Counted from the first letter of the stretch, positions 52,052-60,344 are shown. The stretch: DNA of 60,344 nt from Flavobacterium laiguense (GCF_003097655.1 NZ_QCZH01000024.1:1-60344), one strand, 5' to 3'. The notes: generated by a model not told the origin, from the letters alone. A program made the numbers and translations.

Positions 52052-52894
52052 ATGTTTAAAAAGAATTTCTCTGTAATAGTTTGTTTCTCTGTAATGAGCC
52101 TGTTTTCATATGCTCAGACCATAAAATTAATGACTTATAATATCCGACTGGATATAGCCTCTGATGGAGAAAATGATTGGACGCACCGAAAAGATTTTTT
52201 TAATGCTCAGATTCAATTTTATGGGCCTGATATTTTTGGAATTCAAGAAGCAAAACCCAATCAGGTATTGGATATAGCAACGGCGCTTCCACAATACAAT
52301 TATGTAGGGATAGGTAGAGACGGAATTGGAAAGGGAGAATCATCGAATATTTTTTATGCTAAAGAAAAATTAAAAGTGATGGAATCCAATACCTTTTGGT
52401 TATCGGCAACACCTGATACCGTTTCAATGGGCTGGGATGCTGCATGCAACAGAGTTTGTACGTATGCCCTTTTAAAAAACAAGCAAAATAATAAGCTGAT
52501 TTGGGTTTTTAATACGCATTTGGACCACATTGGGGAACTGGCAAGAACCAAAGGATTGGAACTTATACTTGCCACGATAGAAAAATTAAACACAAAAAAA
52601 TATCCCGTTGTTTTGATGGGCGATTTTAATTCAGAACCCGAAACAGATCGGATCATTGCATTAAAAAATAAAATGAATGACGCCAAAACGATTTCTAAAG
52701 AAAAGCCTTTTGGTCCCTATGGAACTTTTAATAATTTTAAACACAACGAAGCATCAACACTTTTGATTGATTACATTTTTTTATCGAAAAGCAATTCTGT
52801 TACAGTTAAAAAATATGCTGTTTTATCAGACGCTAAAGATTTGAAATACCCATCGGATCACTTCCCTGTTCTTGTTGAAATTAATTACAAATAA
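52052..52894 (+). CDS. Exported endonuclease/exonuclease/phosphatase-family protein
   Basis: 280 residues with a signal peptide (MFKKNFSVIVCFSVMSLFSYAQ). The metal-dependent DNase I/EEP fold is shown by KLMTYNIRLD, DIFGIQEA, WVFNTHLDHIG, VVLMGDFNSEPE and DYIFLS ... YPSDHFPVLVEI, with all the usual metal and catalytic residues (Asn, Glu, Asp/Asn, Asp-His). The substrate is unknown; such members occur in glycan loci and may cleave phosphodiesters or phosphate esters. It is 3 bp upstream of the GH30 gene, so part of the operon. Confidence 0.9.
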   Translation: MFKKNFSVIVCFSVMSLFSYAQTIKLMTYNIRLDIASDGENDWTHRKDFFNAQIQFYGPDIFGIQEAKPNQVLDIATALPQYNYVGIGRDGIGKGESSNIFYAKEKLKVMESNTFWLSATPDTVSMGWDAACNRVCTYALLKNKQNNKLIWVFNTHLDHIGELARTKGLELILATIEKLNTKKYPVVLMGDFNSEPETDRIIALKNKMNDAKTISKEKPFGPYGTFNNFKHNEASTLLIDYIFLSKSNSVTVKKYAVLSDAKDLKYPSDHFPVLVEINYK

Positions 52895-52897
52895 AAA

Positions 52898-54355
52898 ATG
52901 AAAAATATTCATCAATTAACAAAGCTGTTTTTCGTAATAGCCTTTTCAGCCATACACATCAGTTGTTCTTCATCAAATGATATCATTGACCCCCCTACTC
53001 CAACTCCGATACCTCCTGTAGTAAAAAATGAAGTCGATTTTTGGTTGACCAAAGGAGATCAAACATCACTTTTACAAAAACAAACAGGCATTTTAGCTTT
53101 TGGTAATGGGGTGAATATTTATCCAAATATAGATGTTGACGATACCCAAACGTATCAAACCGTAGATGGTTTCGGATTTACCTTAACAGGAGGAAGCGCC
53201 CAAGTAATCAATCAATTGACTGCTCAAAAAAAGAAAGATTTATTACAGGAATTGTTTGGTTTTGAGGTCAATTCAATAGGACTGAGCTACCTAAGAATTA
53301 GTATTGGAGCGTCTGACTTGAATGCCACTCCATTTACTTATGATGATATGCCCACAGGACAAACGGATGTTAATTTGACCAATTTTAGTTTGGCTCCAGA
53401 CATGACAGACGTAATTCCGTTATTAAAAGAAATTCTGGCTATTAATCCCAACATCAAAATAATGGGTTCTCCGTGGTCTGCACCACTCTGGATGAAAGAC
53501 AACAATGATTTTGTGGGAGGAAGTTTGCAGCTACAATATTATGAAGCTTACGCTCAATATTTTGTGAAATTTATTCAAAAAATGAAAGCCGAAGGAATCG
53601 TAATTGATGCGATTACTCCTCAAAACGAGCCTTTACACGGGGGTAACAATCCAAGTATGGTAATGACTGCGGTGCAACAGGCCAATTTTATAAAAAATAA
53701 TTTGGGTCCTGCATTTCAATCCGCCAATATTGCTACAAAGATCATTACTTATGATCATAATTGCGATAATCCCCAATATCCAATTTCGATTCTAAAAGAT
53801 GCTGTAGCTTACCCTTTTGTAACTGGTTCAGCATTTCATTTGTATGGTGGCGATATTAGTGCACTTACTATTGTTCATAATGCATTCCCCAATAAAGACG
53901 TTTACTTCACAGAACAATATACTTCTTCTACAGGATCATTCGATGGAGACTTAAGATGGCAAGTCAAAAATGTAATTGTTGGATCGATGCGCAACTGGAG
54001 CAAAAATGCCTTGCAGTGGAATCTTGCCAATGATGGTGCTTTTGGGCCACATACTCCAGGTGGATGTACTACTTGCAAAGGAGCCCTAACGGTAAACAGT
54101 AGCGAATCAATTAGTCGAAATGTTGGGTATTATGTAGCCGCTCATGCTTCCAAATTTGTTCCAATGGGTTCTGTTAGGATTGCTAGCACTATTAGTGGGA
54201 ATTTGCATAATGTTGCTTTCAAAACTCCAGCAGGAAAAAAAGTTTTGTTAGTTGTAAATGATGGAAACACTACAGAATTATTTAATATCAAGTACAATGG
54301 AAAATGGATTACTACTGCTCTAGATGCAGGAGCAGTAGGAACGTATACTTGGTAA
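52898..54355 (+). CDS. GH30 glycoside hydrolase, lipoprotein, copy 1
   Basis: 485 residues. Lipobox Cys23 (HISC) is followed by a Pro/Thr-rich linker. The (beta/alpha)8 barrel has YQTVDGFGFTLTGGSAQ, SPWSAPLWMK, the acid/base Glu244 in TPQNEPL and the nucleophile Glu339 in YFTEQYTS, followed by the small beta domain characteristic of GH30. A likely role is hydrolysis of beta-1,6 branches of laminarin or beta-glucosidic bonds. It is not a recent duplicate of the next gene. Confidence 0.93.
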   Translation: MKNIHQLTKLFFVIAFSAIHISCSSSNDIIDPPTPTPIPPVVKNEVDFWLTKGDQTSLLQKQTGILAFGNGVNIYPNIDVDDTQTYQTVDGFGFTLTGGSAQVINQLTAQKKKDLLQELFGFEVNSIGLSYLRISIGASDLNATPFTYDDMPTGQTDVNLTNFSLAPDMTDVIPLLKEILAINPNIKIMGSPWSAPLWMKDNNDFVGGSLQLQYYEAYAQYFVKFIQKMKAEGIVIDAITPQNEPLHGGNNPSMVMTAVQQANFIKNNLGPAFQSANIATKIITYDHNCDNPQYPISILKDAVAYPFVTGSAFHLYGGDISALTIVHNAFPNKDVYFTEQYTSSTGSFDGDLRWQVKNVIVGSMRNWSKNALQWNLANDGAFGPHTPGGCTTCKGALTVNSSESISRNVGYYVAAHASKFVPMGSVRIASTISGNLHNVAFKTPAGKKVLLVVNDGNTTELFNIKYNGKWITTALDAGAVGTYTW

Positions 54356-54394
54356 CTGCTTCCGTCAAAAAATAAAAAAAACATATTGTAAATT

Positions 54395-55852
54395 ATGAAG
54401 AAAATAACCACTACAACATTAATACTAGCCTCCTTTTTTGCTTTTGGACAACAAAAAAATAAATCACAAGCCCATTCTTTTTCTACAAAAGACAAAACGG
54501 TTGCGGTGTATACTACGGCTGAAGGTACCAATTTAAAATTATCCAAAACGGACACCTTTAGTTTTTCTGAAATGATTCAACCAAAAGAAACTCAAATTTG
54601 TGTTTTTGTAAATCCAGATAAAACTTTTCAATCTTTTCTGGGAATAGGAGGAGCCATAACAGATGCCAGTGCCGAAGTTTTTGCCAAATTATCCAATGAT
54701 AAGCAACAGGAATTCCTGAATGCTTATTATAGCCAAGACAAAGGAATAGGTTATACCTTGATGCGTACCACTATTCACAGTTCTGATTTTAGTTCGGGTA
54801 GTTATACATATATAGAGGAGGGAGACACAACATTGAAATCCTTCACTATAGAGCACGATAGGAAATATAGAATTCCGTTGATAAAAAAAGCCTTGACAAC
54901 TGCTGGTAAAGAAATGACACTTTATGCAAGTCCTTGGAGTCCTCCTGCATTTATGAAAAGTAATAAAGGCATGCTAAAAGGCGGAACATTATTACCCGAA
55001 TTTTCTCAGTATTGGGCAATTTATTATACCAAATTCATCAAAGCGTATGAAAAAGCAGGAATCCCTATTTGGGGTATAACGGTTCAAAACGAACCAATGG
55101 CTGTTCAAAAATGGGAATCTTGTGTTTTTAGTGCAGAGGCAGAAAGAGATTTCTTGAAAAACTATCTTGGACCAACAATGAAAAAGGAAGGTCTAGGCGA
55201 TAAAAAAATAATTGTTTGGGACCACAACCGTGATTTAATGTTACAAAGAGCCAATATCATTTTCTCTGACCCAGAAGCGGCGAAATATGCTTGGGGAATA
55301 GGATTTCATTGGTATGAAACTTGGGCTGGTGGTAATCCAATGTTTGAGAATGTAGCCAAAGTTAATGAAGCGTTTCCTAACAAAAATCTACTATTTACTG
55401 AAGGTTGTATCGAGAAATTTGATGCCAAAAATTACCAATTGTGGACCAATGGGGAACGTTATGGATCCGCTATGATACATGATTTCAATAACGGAACTGT
55501 GGGTTGGACGGATTGGAATATCCTTCTGGATGAAAATGGTGGACCTAATCACGTCGGTAACTTTTGTTTTGCGCCGATTCATGCCGATACCAAAACAGGA
55601 GAATTAATCTATACTCCTTCGTATTATTATATTGGACATTTTTCAAAATTCATTCGTCCTGAGGCGAAAAGAGTGAGTACCGCCGTGAGCAGAAGCAGTT
55701 TGTTGAGTACTTCCTTTTTGAATAAAGACGGAAAAATGGTAACGGTTGTGATGAACCAAAGTGATACAACTGTAATTTATAATTTGTGTGTAGGAACCCA
55801 GGCTACCGAAATTACTATTTTGCCTAATGCGATTCAGACTTTGGTGTATTGA
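54395..55852 (+). CDS. GH30 glycoside hydrolase, exported, copy 2
   Basis: 485 residues with a signal peptide (LASFFAFGQ). Key motifs: FQSFLGIGGAITDASAEVF, ASPWSPPAFMK, acid/base Glu233 in TVQNEPM and nucleophile Glu336 in LLFTEGCIE. It closely resembles bacterial GH30_1 glucosylceramidase-like members. With no lipobox it is periplasmic, whereas copy 1 is a lipoprotein, so the two probably act in succession in different places. Confidence 0.93.
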   Translation: MKKITTTTLILASFFAFGQQKNKSQAHSFSTKDKTVAVYTTAEGTNLKLSKTDTFSFSEMIQPKETQICVFVNPDKTFQSFLGIGGAITDASAEVFAKLSNDKQQEFLNAYYSQDKGIGYTLMRTTIHSSDFSSGSYTYIEEGDTTLKSFTIEHDRKYRIPLIKKALTTAGKEMTLYASPWSPPAFMKSNKGMLKGGTLLPEFSQYWAIYYTKFIKAYEKAGIPIWGITVQNEPMAVQKWESCVFSAEAERDFLKNYLGPTMKKEGLGDKKIIVWDHNRDLMLQRANIIFSDPEAAKYAWGIGFHWYETWAGGNPMFENVAKVNEAFPNKNLLFTEGCIEKFDAKNYQLWTNGERYGSAMIHDFNNGTVGWTDWNILLDENGGPNHVGNFCFAPIHADTKTGELIYTPSYYYIGHFSKFIRPEAKRVSTAVSRSSLLSTSFLNKDGKMVTVVMNQSDTTVIYNLCVGTQATEITILPNAIQTLVY

Positions 55853-56335
55853 GTTAATTGATTAGTTACTCTTTTTGAGCACCCATTTATCAATGTGGAT
55901 AGTACCTCTAAAGATGATTTTTAGTCAACTGGTGTGCTGCCAATATATTTAATATCAAACTTGCATAAAACTCCCGGAGACCAAGAAAAAGATGCTGCAA
56001 TATCTAATTACGATGCGTCAAAACCATCACTCTGGGAGCAAATGCAAAAAAATAAAGTTGAGGTATTATGGCAAAATATCTTCTATTTATTGCAAACAAG
56101 CCACACAAAAAAAATACATTTAAACATGTCGGTAACTATTCAGCACCCCGAATAAAACATGAAATTCGTGTTGAAATTTCTACTACTGAGCAGTTACAAA
56201 TGTCGTTCTTAAGCAAGCAATCAATAAAATTCGGGTTCACTTTGAAGGAGGGAATTTTAATCTTAATTTTTTTGAGTTTAAAAAGGCCGCTAAATCAAAA
56301 TAATAGTTTCAGAATTTGGAAATAAAATTTTTAAA
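55853..56335. other. Gap between GH30 copy 2 and GH3, probable decayed coding region
   Basis: No intact gene. On the plus strand a 73-codon frame (55934-56155, with KTPGDQEKDAAISNYDASKPSLWEQM) and an 85-codon frame (56068-56325) overlap in different phases. The first has protein-like composition and may be the remnant of a gene once located here, frameshifted and stopped. I cannot assign a family. Confidence 0.4.
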
Positions 56336-58555
56336 ATGAAAAAATCAATAACATTAGCATTACTATTCCTTTCGGTTTTTGCTTTTGCACAGCAAAAAAC
56401 AATTGATGAAAAAGTCGAAGCCTTAATAAAGCAAATGACAATTGAAGAAAAAATTGGGCAACTCAATCAGTACACTGGCGATAATGCCGCCACGGGACCA
56501 ATTACGATCAACCCCAATAAACAAGCCGAAATTAAAAAAGGATTAATTGGTTCGATGTTGAATGTTTTGGGAACAAAATATACGAGACAATATCAGGAAT
56601 TGGCCATGCAATCCAGATTAAAAATTCCGTTGCTATTTGGACAAGATGTTGTTCACGGATACAAAACTACTTTTCCCATTCCACTGGCCGAGGCGGCAAG
56701 TTGGGATTTGGAGGCAATGGAACTTTCGGCCAGAATCTCCGCGACAGAAGCAGCTGCTTCTGGAATCCACTGGACATTTGCGCCAATGGTAGATATTTCC
56801 CGTGATCCGCGTTGGGGTAGAGTGATGGAAGGCGCAGGAGAAGATACCTATTTGGGGTCAAAAATTGCCTATGCCAGAGTCAAAGGATTTCAAGTGAACT
56901 TAGGCGATGTGAATTCGGTTATGGCTTGCGTCAAACATTTTGCTGCTTATGGAGCTGCCGTTGGCGGACGCGATTACAACTCGGTTGATATGAGTAACAG
57001 AATGCTTTGGGAAACCTATTTGCCCCCTTTCAAAGCGGCTCTCGATGCAGGTGCTGCCACTTTCATGAATTCGTTTAACGACCTTAACGGAATACCAGCC
57101 ACTGGAAATAGTTATTTGCTTAGGGATGTCTTGAAAGGAAAATGGAATTTTCAAGGTTTTGTTGTTTCCGATTGGGGTTCTATAGGCGAAATGGTTAGTC
57201 ATGGCTATGTAAAAGACAATAAAGAAGCGGCACTTTCTGCAATTACCGCAGGGAGTGATATGGATATGGAAAGCAATACCTATCGTTATAATTTAGAAAA
57301 ATTAGTTGAAGAAAATAAAGTGCCTATTGCCTTAGTTGATGATGCTGTAAAAAGAATTCTTCGCAAAAAATTTGAATTAGGATTGTTCGATGACCCCTAT
57401 AAATTTTGTAATCCAGAACGGGAACAAAGAGAATTAAACAATCCTGAACATACGAAAGCAGCCAGAGAAATTGCGGCCAAAAGTATTGTTCTTTTAAAAA
57501 ATGAGAGAGATGTTTTGCCACTTTCCAAAGGGTTAAAAACCATTGCTTTTATTGGACCAATGGTAAAATCGAAAAGAGACAATCACGGATTTTGGGCTGT
57601 TGATTTAAAAGATATTGATTCATCTTATATCGTTTCTCAATGGGAAGGAGTGGAGCGAAAAGTAGGTAAGAGAACCAAAATACTATATGCAAAGGGATGT
57701 GGTGTAGAAAGTAAAAGCAAAGAGGGATTTGCAGAGGCGTTGAATGTGGCTAGTCAAGCTGAGGTTATTATTTTGAGTATTGGGGAAAACTGGAATAAAA
57801 GTGGTGAAGCCAAAAGTAAAAGTAACTTGCAATTGCCAGGAGTTCAAGAGGAACTCGTAAAAGAACTTCAAAAAACAGGAAAGCCTATTGTAATATTGAT
57901 TAATGCAGGAAGACCTCTTATTTTTAATTGGACTGCAGATAATATGCCAACTATCGTTTACACTTGGTGGTTGGGATCTGAAGCAGGAAATGCCATTGCA
58001 GATGTGCTTTTTGGGGATTACAACCCTTCTGGGAAATTACCAATGACATTCCCTAGAGACGAAGGTCAGATCCCTATTTACTACAATCATTTCAACACGG
58101 GAAGACCTTCGATCAATGAAGATAAAATTTATAAATCAGCCTATATTGATTTGCCGAATTCACCAAAATTTCCGTTTGGATATGGATTGAGCTATACCAC
58201 TTTTGAGTATTCTAATTTAAAATTGTCTAAAAAAGAAATGAAAAACAATGAGACAATTACGGTTTCAGTAAATATAAAAAATACGGGGAGTGTAAAAGGG
58301 GAAGAAGTGGTTCAGCTGTATTTGAGAGACAAAGTAGGTTCTGTAGTGCGTCCGATAATCGAACTGAAAGATTTTCAAAAAATCACTTTAAATCGCGGTG
58401 AAACCAAAACAATTGAGTTTACGATTGACAATCAAAAGTTGTCTTTTTACAACAATGCATTAGAATTAGTTTCAGAACCTGGTGAATTTGACTTAATGAT
58501 TGGTTCGTCTTCGGCAGATATTCGTTTAAGGGATAGTTTTGAATTAGTAAATTGA
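56336..58555 (+). CDS. bglX: GH3 beta-glucosidase
   Basis: 739 residues with a signal peptide (MKKSITLALLFLSVFAFAQ). The N-terminal barrel has QDVVHGYKTTFPIPLAEAASWD, FAPMVDISRDPRWGRVMEGAGEDTYLGS, CVKHFAAYGAAVGGRDYN and the nucleophile Asp279 in VVSDWGS. The alpha/beta sandwich domain and a C-terminal fibronectin-III-like domain (PFGYGLSYTTFEYS...) complete the BglX architecture. It converts oligo-glucans to glucose in the periplasm. The gene symbol is by architecture. Part of its C-terminal coding sequence is repeated at 59500. Confidence 0.94.
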   Translation: MKKSITLALLFLSVFAFAQQKTIDEKVEALIKQMTIEEKIGQLNQYTGDNAATGPITINPNKQAEIKKGLIGSMLNVLGTKYTRQYQELAMQSRLKIPLLFGQDVVHGYKTTFPIPLAEAASWDLEAMELSARISATEAAASGIHWTFAPMVDISRDPRWGRVMEGAGEDTYLGSKIAYARVKGFQVNLGDVNSVMACVKHFAAYGAAVGGRDYNSVDMSNRMLWETYLPPFKAALDAGAATFMNSFNDLNGIPATGNSYLLRDVLKGKWNFQGFVVSDWGSIGEMVSHGYVKDNKEAALSAITAGSDMDMESNTYRYNLEKLVEENKVPIALVDDAVKRILRKKFELGLFDDPYKFCNPEREQRELNNPEHTKAAREIAAKSIVLLKNERDVLPLSKGLKTIAFIGPMVKSKRDNHGFWAVDLKDIDSSYIVSQWEGVERKVGKRTKILYAKGCGVESKSKEGFAEALNVASQAEVIILSIGENWNKSGEAKSKSNLQLPGVQEELVKELQKTGKPIVILINAGRPLIFNWTADNMPTIVYTWWLGSEAGNAIADVLFGDYNPSGKLPMTFPRDEGQIPIYYNHFNTGRPSINEDKIYKSAYIDLPNSPKFPFGYGLSYTTFEYSNLKLSKKEMKNNETITVSVNIKNTGSVKGEEVVQLYLRDKVGSVVRPIIELKDFQKITLNRGETKTIEFTIDNQKLSFYNNALELVSEPGEFDLMIGSSSADIRLRDSFELVN

Positions 58556-58573
58556 TTTTTATAAATTAATAAA

Positions 58574-59503
58574 ATGAAAAATGTAGTACTGTTTTTTCTA
58601 ATGCCCATTTTGCTTTTGGCACAATCAAAAAAAGATACCATTAGAGTATTTTATTTGGGAGGGCAGTCAAACATGCAAGGGTATGGTTATGTAAAAGAAC
58701 TTCCGGACTCTTTAAACAAAAAAAATAAAAATGTTTTTATTTACCAAGGAAATCCGGTTGGAGATAATGATGCAACTGGAGGTTTAGGAAAGTGGGATAT
58801 GCTTCAGCCTGGGAACGGAACTGGATTTGTGTCGGATGGAAAGACCAACAAACTTTCAGATAAATTTGGTATTGAGCTTTCGTTTGCCAAAAAACTGCAA
58901 GAATTATATCCAAACCAAAAACTGGCCATTATAAAATATGCTAGAGATGGATCCTCGATTGATAGTATTGGGACTTCCTATTTTGGTTGTTGGGAACCAG
59001 ATTTTAAAGGAGGAAAAGGAATGAATCAGTACGATTATTTTCAAAAAACAGTCAATAGTGCCATGGCCGTAAAAGACATAAACGGTGATGGAATCGAAGA
59101 TGTTTTGATTCCAAGTGGTATTATCTGGATGCAAGGCGAAAGTGATGCCGATAAAACAGAACAAATCGCTAATAAATATTATACAAATTTAAAAAGGTTA
59201 ATGGAACTCATGCGAGCTACTTTTAGAAACAATGATTTGCCTATTGTAATTGGAAAAATATCCGATTCTGGAGATGATGACGATGGAAAAGTTTGGGGAT
59301 ATGGTGAATTGGTACAATATGGACAAGAAAAATTCGCCACAACGGAACCCAATGTAACCATTATTCGAACCACAAGTAGTTATAAATATTCAGACAAATA
59401 TCATTATAAAAGTGAGGGATATATTGATTTGGGCGAAGAGTTTGCGAATGCAGTTTTTCTTTTGAAAAAGAGGAATAAGTACAAAGAGGTGTCTTCAAAT
59501 TGA
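58574..59503 (+). CDS. SASA/SGNH-type carbohydrate esterase
   Basis: 309 residues with a signal peptide (ends LLLAQS). It is of the sialate O-acetylesterase (SASA) type: the nucleophile Ser32 in YLGGQSNMQGYG, IPSGIIWMQGESDADK, and a C-terminal KYHYKSEGYIDLGEEF with the catalytic His. It is likely to remove acetyl or other ester groups from the glycan before GH attack, although laminarin itself is not known to be acetylated. Its stop codon lies inside a GH3 remnant, so the last residues may have been altered. Confidence 0.88.
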   Translation: MKNVVLFFLMPILLLAQSKKDTIRVFYLGGQSNMQGYGYVKELPDSLNKKNKNVFIYQGNPVGDNDATGGLGKWDMLQPGNGTGFVSDGKTNKLSDKFGIELSFAKKLQELYPNQKLAIIKYARDGSSIDSIGTSYFGCWEPDFKGGKGMNQYDYFQKTVNSAMAVKDINGDGIEDVLIPSGIIWMQGESDADKTEQIANKYYTNLKRLMELMRATFRNNDLPIVIGKISDSGDDDDGKVWGYGELVQYGQEKFATTEPNVTIIRTTSSYKYSDKYHYKSEGYIDLGEEFANAVFLLKKRNKYKEVSSN

Positions 59504-59692
59504 AAGATTTTCAAAAAAACAGCATTGAATCGTGGAGAGACTAAGACAATCCGGTTTACAATTGACAACCAAAAATTGTCTTTTTACAACAATGCATTAG
59601 AATTTGTCTCGGAACCTGGTAATTTTGATTAGATGATTGGTTCATCTTCGACAGATATTCGATTAAGAGGAAGATTTGAATTGGTAAAATAA
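59500..59692 (+). pseudogene. Decayed C-terminal fragment of a GH3 paralogue
   Basis: The last ~63 codons closely repeat the end of the intact GH3 gene at 58364-58555: NRGETKTIRFTIDNQKLSFY and NNALEFVSEPGNFD then MIGSSSTDIRLRGRFELVK. It has one extra base in the A run near 59513 (frameshift) and an in-frame TAG at about 59631-59633 where the intact gene has a leucine codon. The 5' part is missing, and the fragment is joined directly to the end of the esterase gene. Confidence 0.85.
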
Positions 59693-59704
59693 ATTGATTA
59701 AACA

Positions 59705-59748
59705 CAAAAAAGTGATACGATTAGGGAGAATTGTATCGCTTTTTTTTG
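59705..59748 (+). terminator. Terminator at the end of the PUL
   Basis: AAAAAGTGATACGATT / AATTGTATCGCTTTTT with a 6-bp loop, followed by T residues, about 200 bp past the esterase stop codon and just after the GH3 remnant. Confidence 0.85.
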
Positions 59749-59862
59749 TAAAATTACCCTTTGGCGTTTATAAAAAAAGTCCAGTATTTTTATCCTCTTT
59801 TTGACGGGAGAAATGGGGGATAATGGCATTTATAAAGAACTTATTTTACCAATGGTATATAA

Positions 59863-59988
59863 CTATTTGACTGCAATGAATGTCGATTTATAGCTAAATA
59901 CTTTTTGTTTTAGCCAAAGTCGTATTGGTTCATCATACAATTTTAAGCAAACATAAGCCAGAACAATAGATCCTATTAAGGTAATCAA
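59863..59988 (-). pseudogene. C-terminal fragment of an acyltransferase 3-family protein
   Basis: On the minus strand 41 codons to a TAG read LITLIGSIVLAYVCLKLYDE followed by PIRLWLKQKVF. This matches the last membrane helix and EPIRxWLK end typical of OafA/YrhL-type acyltransferases. No start or upstream part is found; the fragment breaks off where the next GH3 fragment begins. Confidence 0.55.
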
Positions 59989-59989
59989 A

Positions 59990-60184
59990 CTAAACGGAAA
60001 TTATGACGAAGTTATTTTTGTAGGTTACTGATGGTTTGAGACCAAAGGAATAGAGCCTCTTTATCCGTTTGGATATGGATTGTCCCATACAAGTTTCAAT
60101 ATAGCTAATGCTACTACTACTGACAAAAAGGAATTCAATCAAAATGAGGAAATCACAGTAAAATGCACAATCCAGAATAACTAA
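59990..60184 (+). pseudogene. Fragment of a second, different GH3 glycosidase
   Basis: Reads LNGNYDEVIFVGY, a TGA stop (60029-60031) where an Arg codon (CGA) is expected, then WFETKGIEPLYPFGYGLSHT and SFNIANATTTDKKEFNQNEE, then a TAA. This is the segment before and into the fibronectin-III-like domain of GH3 enzymes, but its sequence differs from the intact GH3 in this window, so it comes from another paralogue. Confidence 0.8.
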
Positions 60185-60233
60185 AACTTGATCCCACAAG
60201 GGCTTCTACAAAACTGCAGTATTTTGTAAAAAC

Positions 60234-60266
60234 AAAAAACCCCATTTCGTAAGAAACAGGGTTTTT
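60234..60266 (-). terminator. Terminator of the rRNA operon
   Basis: AAAACCC..TTTC / GAAA..GGGTTTT stem directly downstream of the 5S gene on the minus strand, ending in a T run in that direction. Confidence 0.8.
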
Positions 60267-60271
60267 CAAAA

Positions 60272-60344
60272 GAAAGGCGACGACATACTCTCCCACATAA
60301 CTGCAGTACCATCTGCGCAGGCGGGCTTAACTACTCTGTTCGGG
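60272..60344 (-). rRNA. rrf: 5S ribosomal RNA, 3' part (continues beyond the window)
   Basis: The reverse complement starts CCCGAACAGAGTAGTTAAGC, continues CCGCCTGCGCAGATGGTACTGC and GTGGGAGAGTATGTCGTCGCC, the conserved loop C and helix IV-V parts of bacterial 5S rRNA. The 5' part lies outside. The exact 3' end is placed by eye. The presence of the operon's end here implies 23S and 16S genes further right. Confidence 0.93.

Larger units (their letters stand above)
59504..60270. other. Gene graveyard between the PUL and the rRNA operon
   Basis: No intact gene. Contents in order: GH3 remnant, PUL terminator, about 110 bp of unassigned AT-rich sequence, the acyltransferase fragment, the second GH3 fragment, unassigned sequence and the rRNA terminator. 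Confidence 0.75.

Noticed and set aside
54142..54555. 137-codon minus-strand frame spanning the junction of the two GH30 genes
   Set aside because: Antisense to two clear enzymes. The hydrophobic stretch comes from the signal peptide region of the second GH30 read backwards.
59329..59337. ATGGACAAG inside the esterase gene, resembling the operator half-site
   Set aside because: Single half-site, within a coding sequence, no partner 21 bp away.
1..60344. CRISPR arrays, tRNA genes and prophage genes
   Set aside because: No regularly spaced repeats with unique spacers, no recognisable tRNA cloverleaf and no phage structural genes were seen; the only RNA gene found is the partial 5S.

Overview
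The window is AT-rich chromosomal DNA from a gliding member of the Bacteroidota, most likely Flavobacterium or a close relative. The main evidence is type IX secretion and gliding genes (porU, porV, gldJ), a SusC/SusD polysaccharide locus, a bacillithiol gene (bshB1), leaders without Shine-Dalgarno sequences and many TAnnTTTG -7 promoter elements. Taxonomy is inferred from gene content, not from a search.

Left part, 1-14.6 kb, almost all on the minus strand. The left edge carries the repeated terminal motif of an IS21-type element, which cuts off the end of a GAF-domain gene. Next comes a thiol/redox and small-molecule detoxification neighbourhood: bshB1 with an AraC regulator; an operon of thioredoxin-like, NTF2-like (DUF1348), FMN-binding split-barrel and FabF-like genes; a TetR/SDR pair with shared palindromic operators; an AhpD-like/hydrolase/thioredoxin/membrane-protein operon; a second, nearly identical AhpD-like gene; a peroxiredoxin-like gene; a Crp/Fnr regulator; and an acyl-CoA dehydrogenase. 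Three of these transcription units share the same direct-repeat operator, with half-site ATGGACAAT repeated exactly 21 bp apart. This looks like an uncharacterised AraC-type regulon and is the main candidate for something new.

Middle part, 14.8-41.8 kb, is mostly core functions: anmK, a chalcone isomerase-fold protein, glutamate dehydrogenase, tonB facing exbB/exbD, folC, a secreted protein with an internal duplication, a large AsmA-like protein, miaE, a glycosyltransferase, an M1 aminopeptidase, pdhA/pdhC, cdd, porV-porU, gldJ and murF. Short dispersed inverted repeats lie in several of the gaps.

Right part, 41.9-59.7 kb, is a complete polysaccharide utilisation locus. It has a membrane-spanning sensor/regulator (propeller, Y_Y_Y and LuxR-type HTH) divergent from susC, susD, a PKD surface lipoprotein, GH16, an endonuclease/exonuclease/phosphatase-fold protein, two GH30 enzymes, GH3 and a SASA-type esterase. 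The enzyme set fits laminarin, a beta-1,3-glucan with beta-1,6 branches. The gap before susC holds a perfect 18-bp direct repeat spaced 33 bp, a likely activator site.

The last 0.8 kb holds decayed fragments: the C-terminus of a paralogue of the locus's GH3, a piece of a second GH3, and the tail of an acyltransferase. It ends in the 3' part of a 5S rRNA gene on the minus strand, the end of an rRNA operon that continues outside the window.
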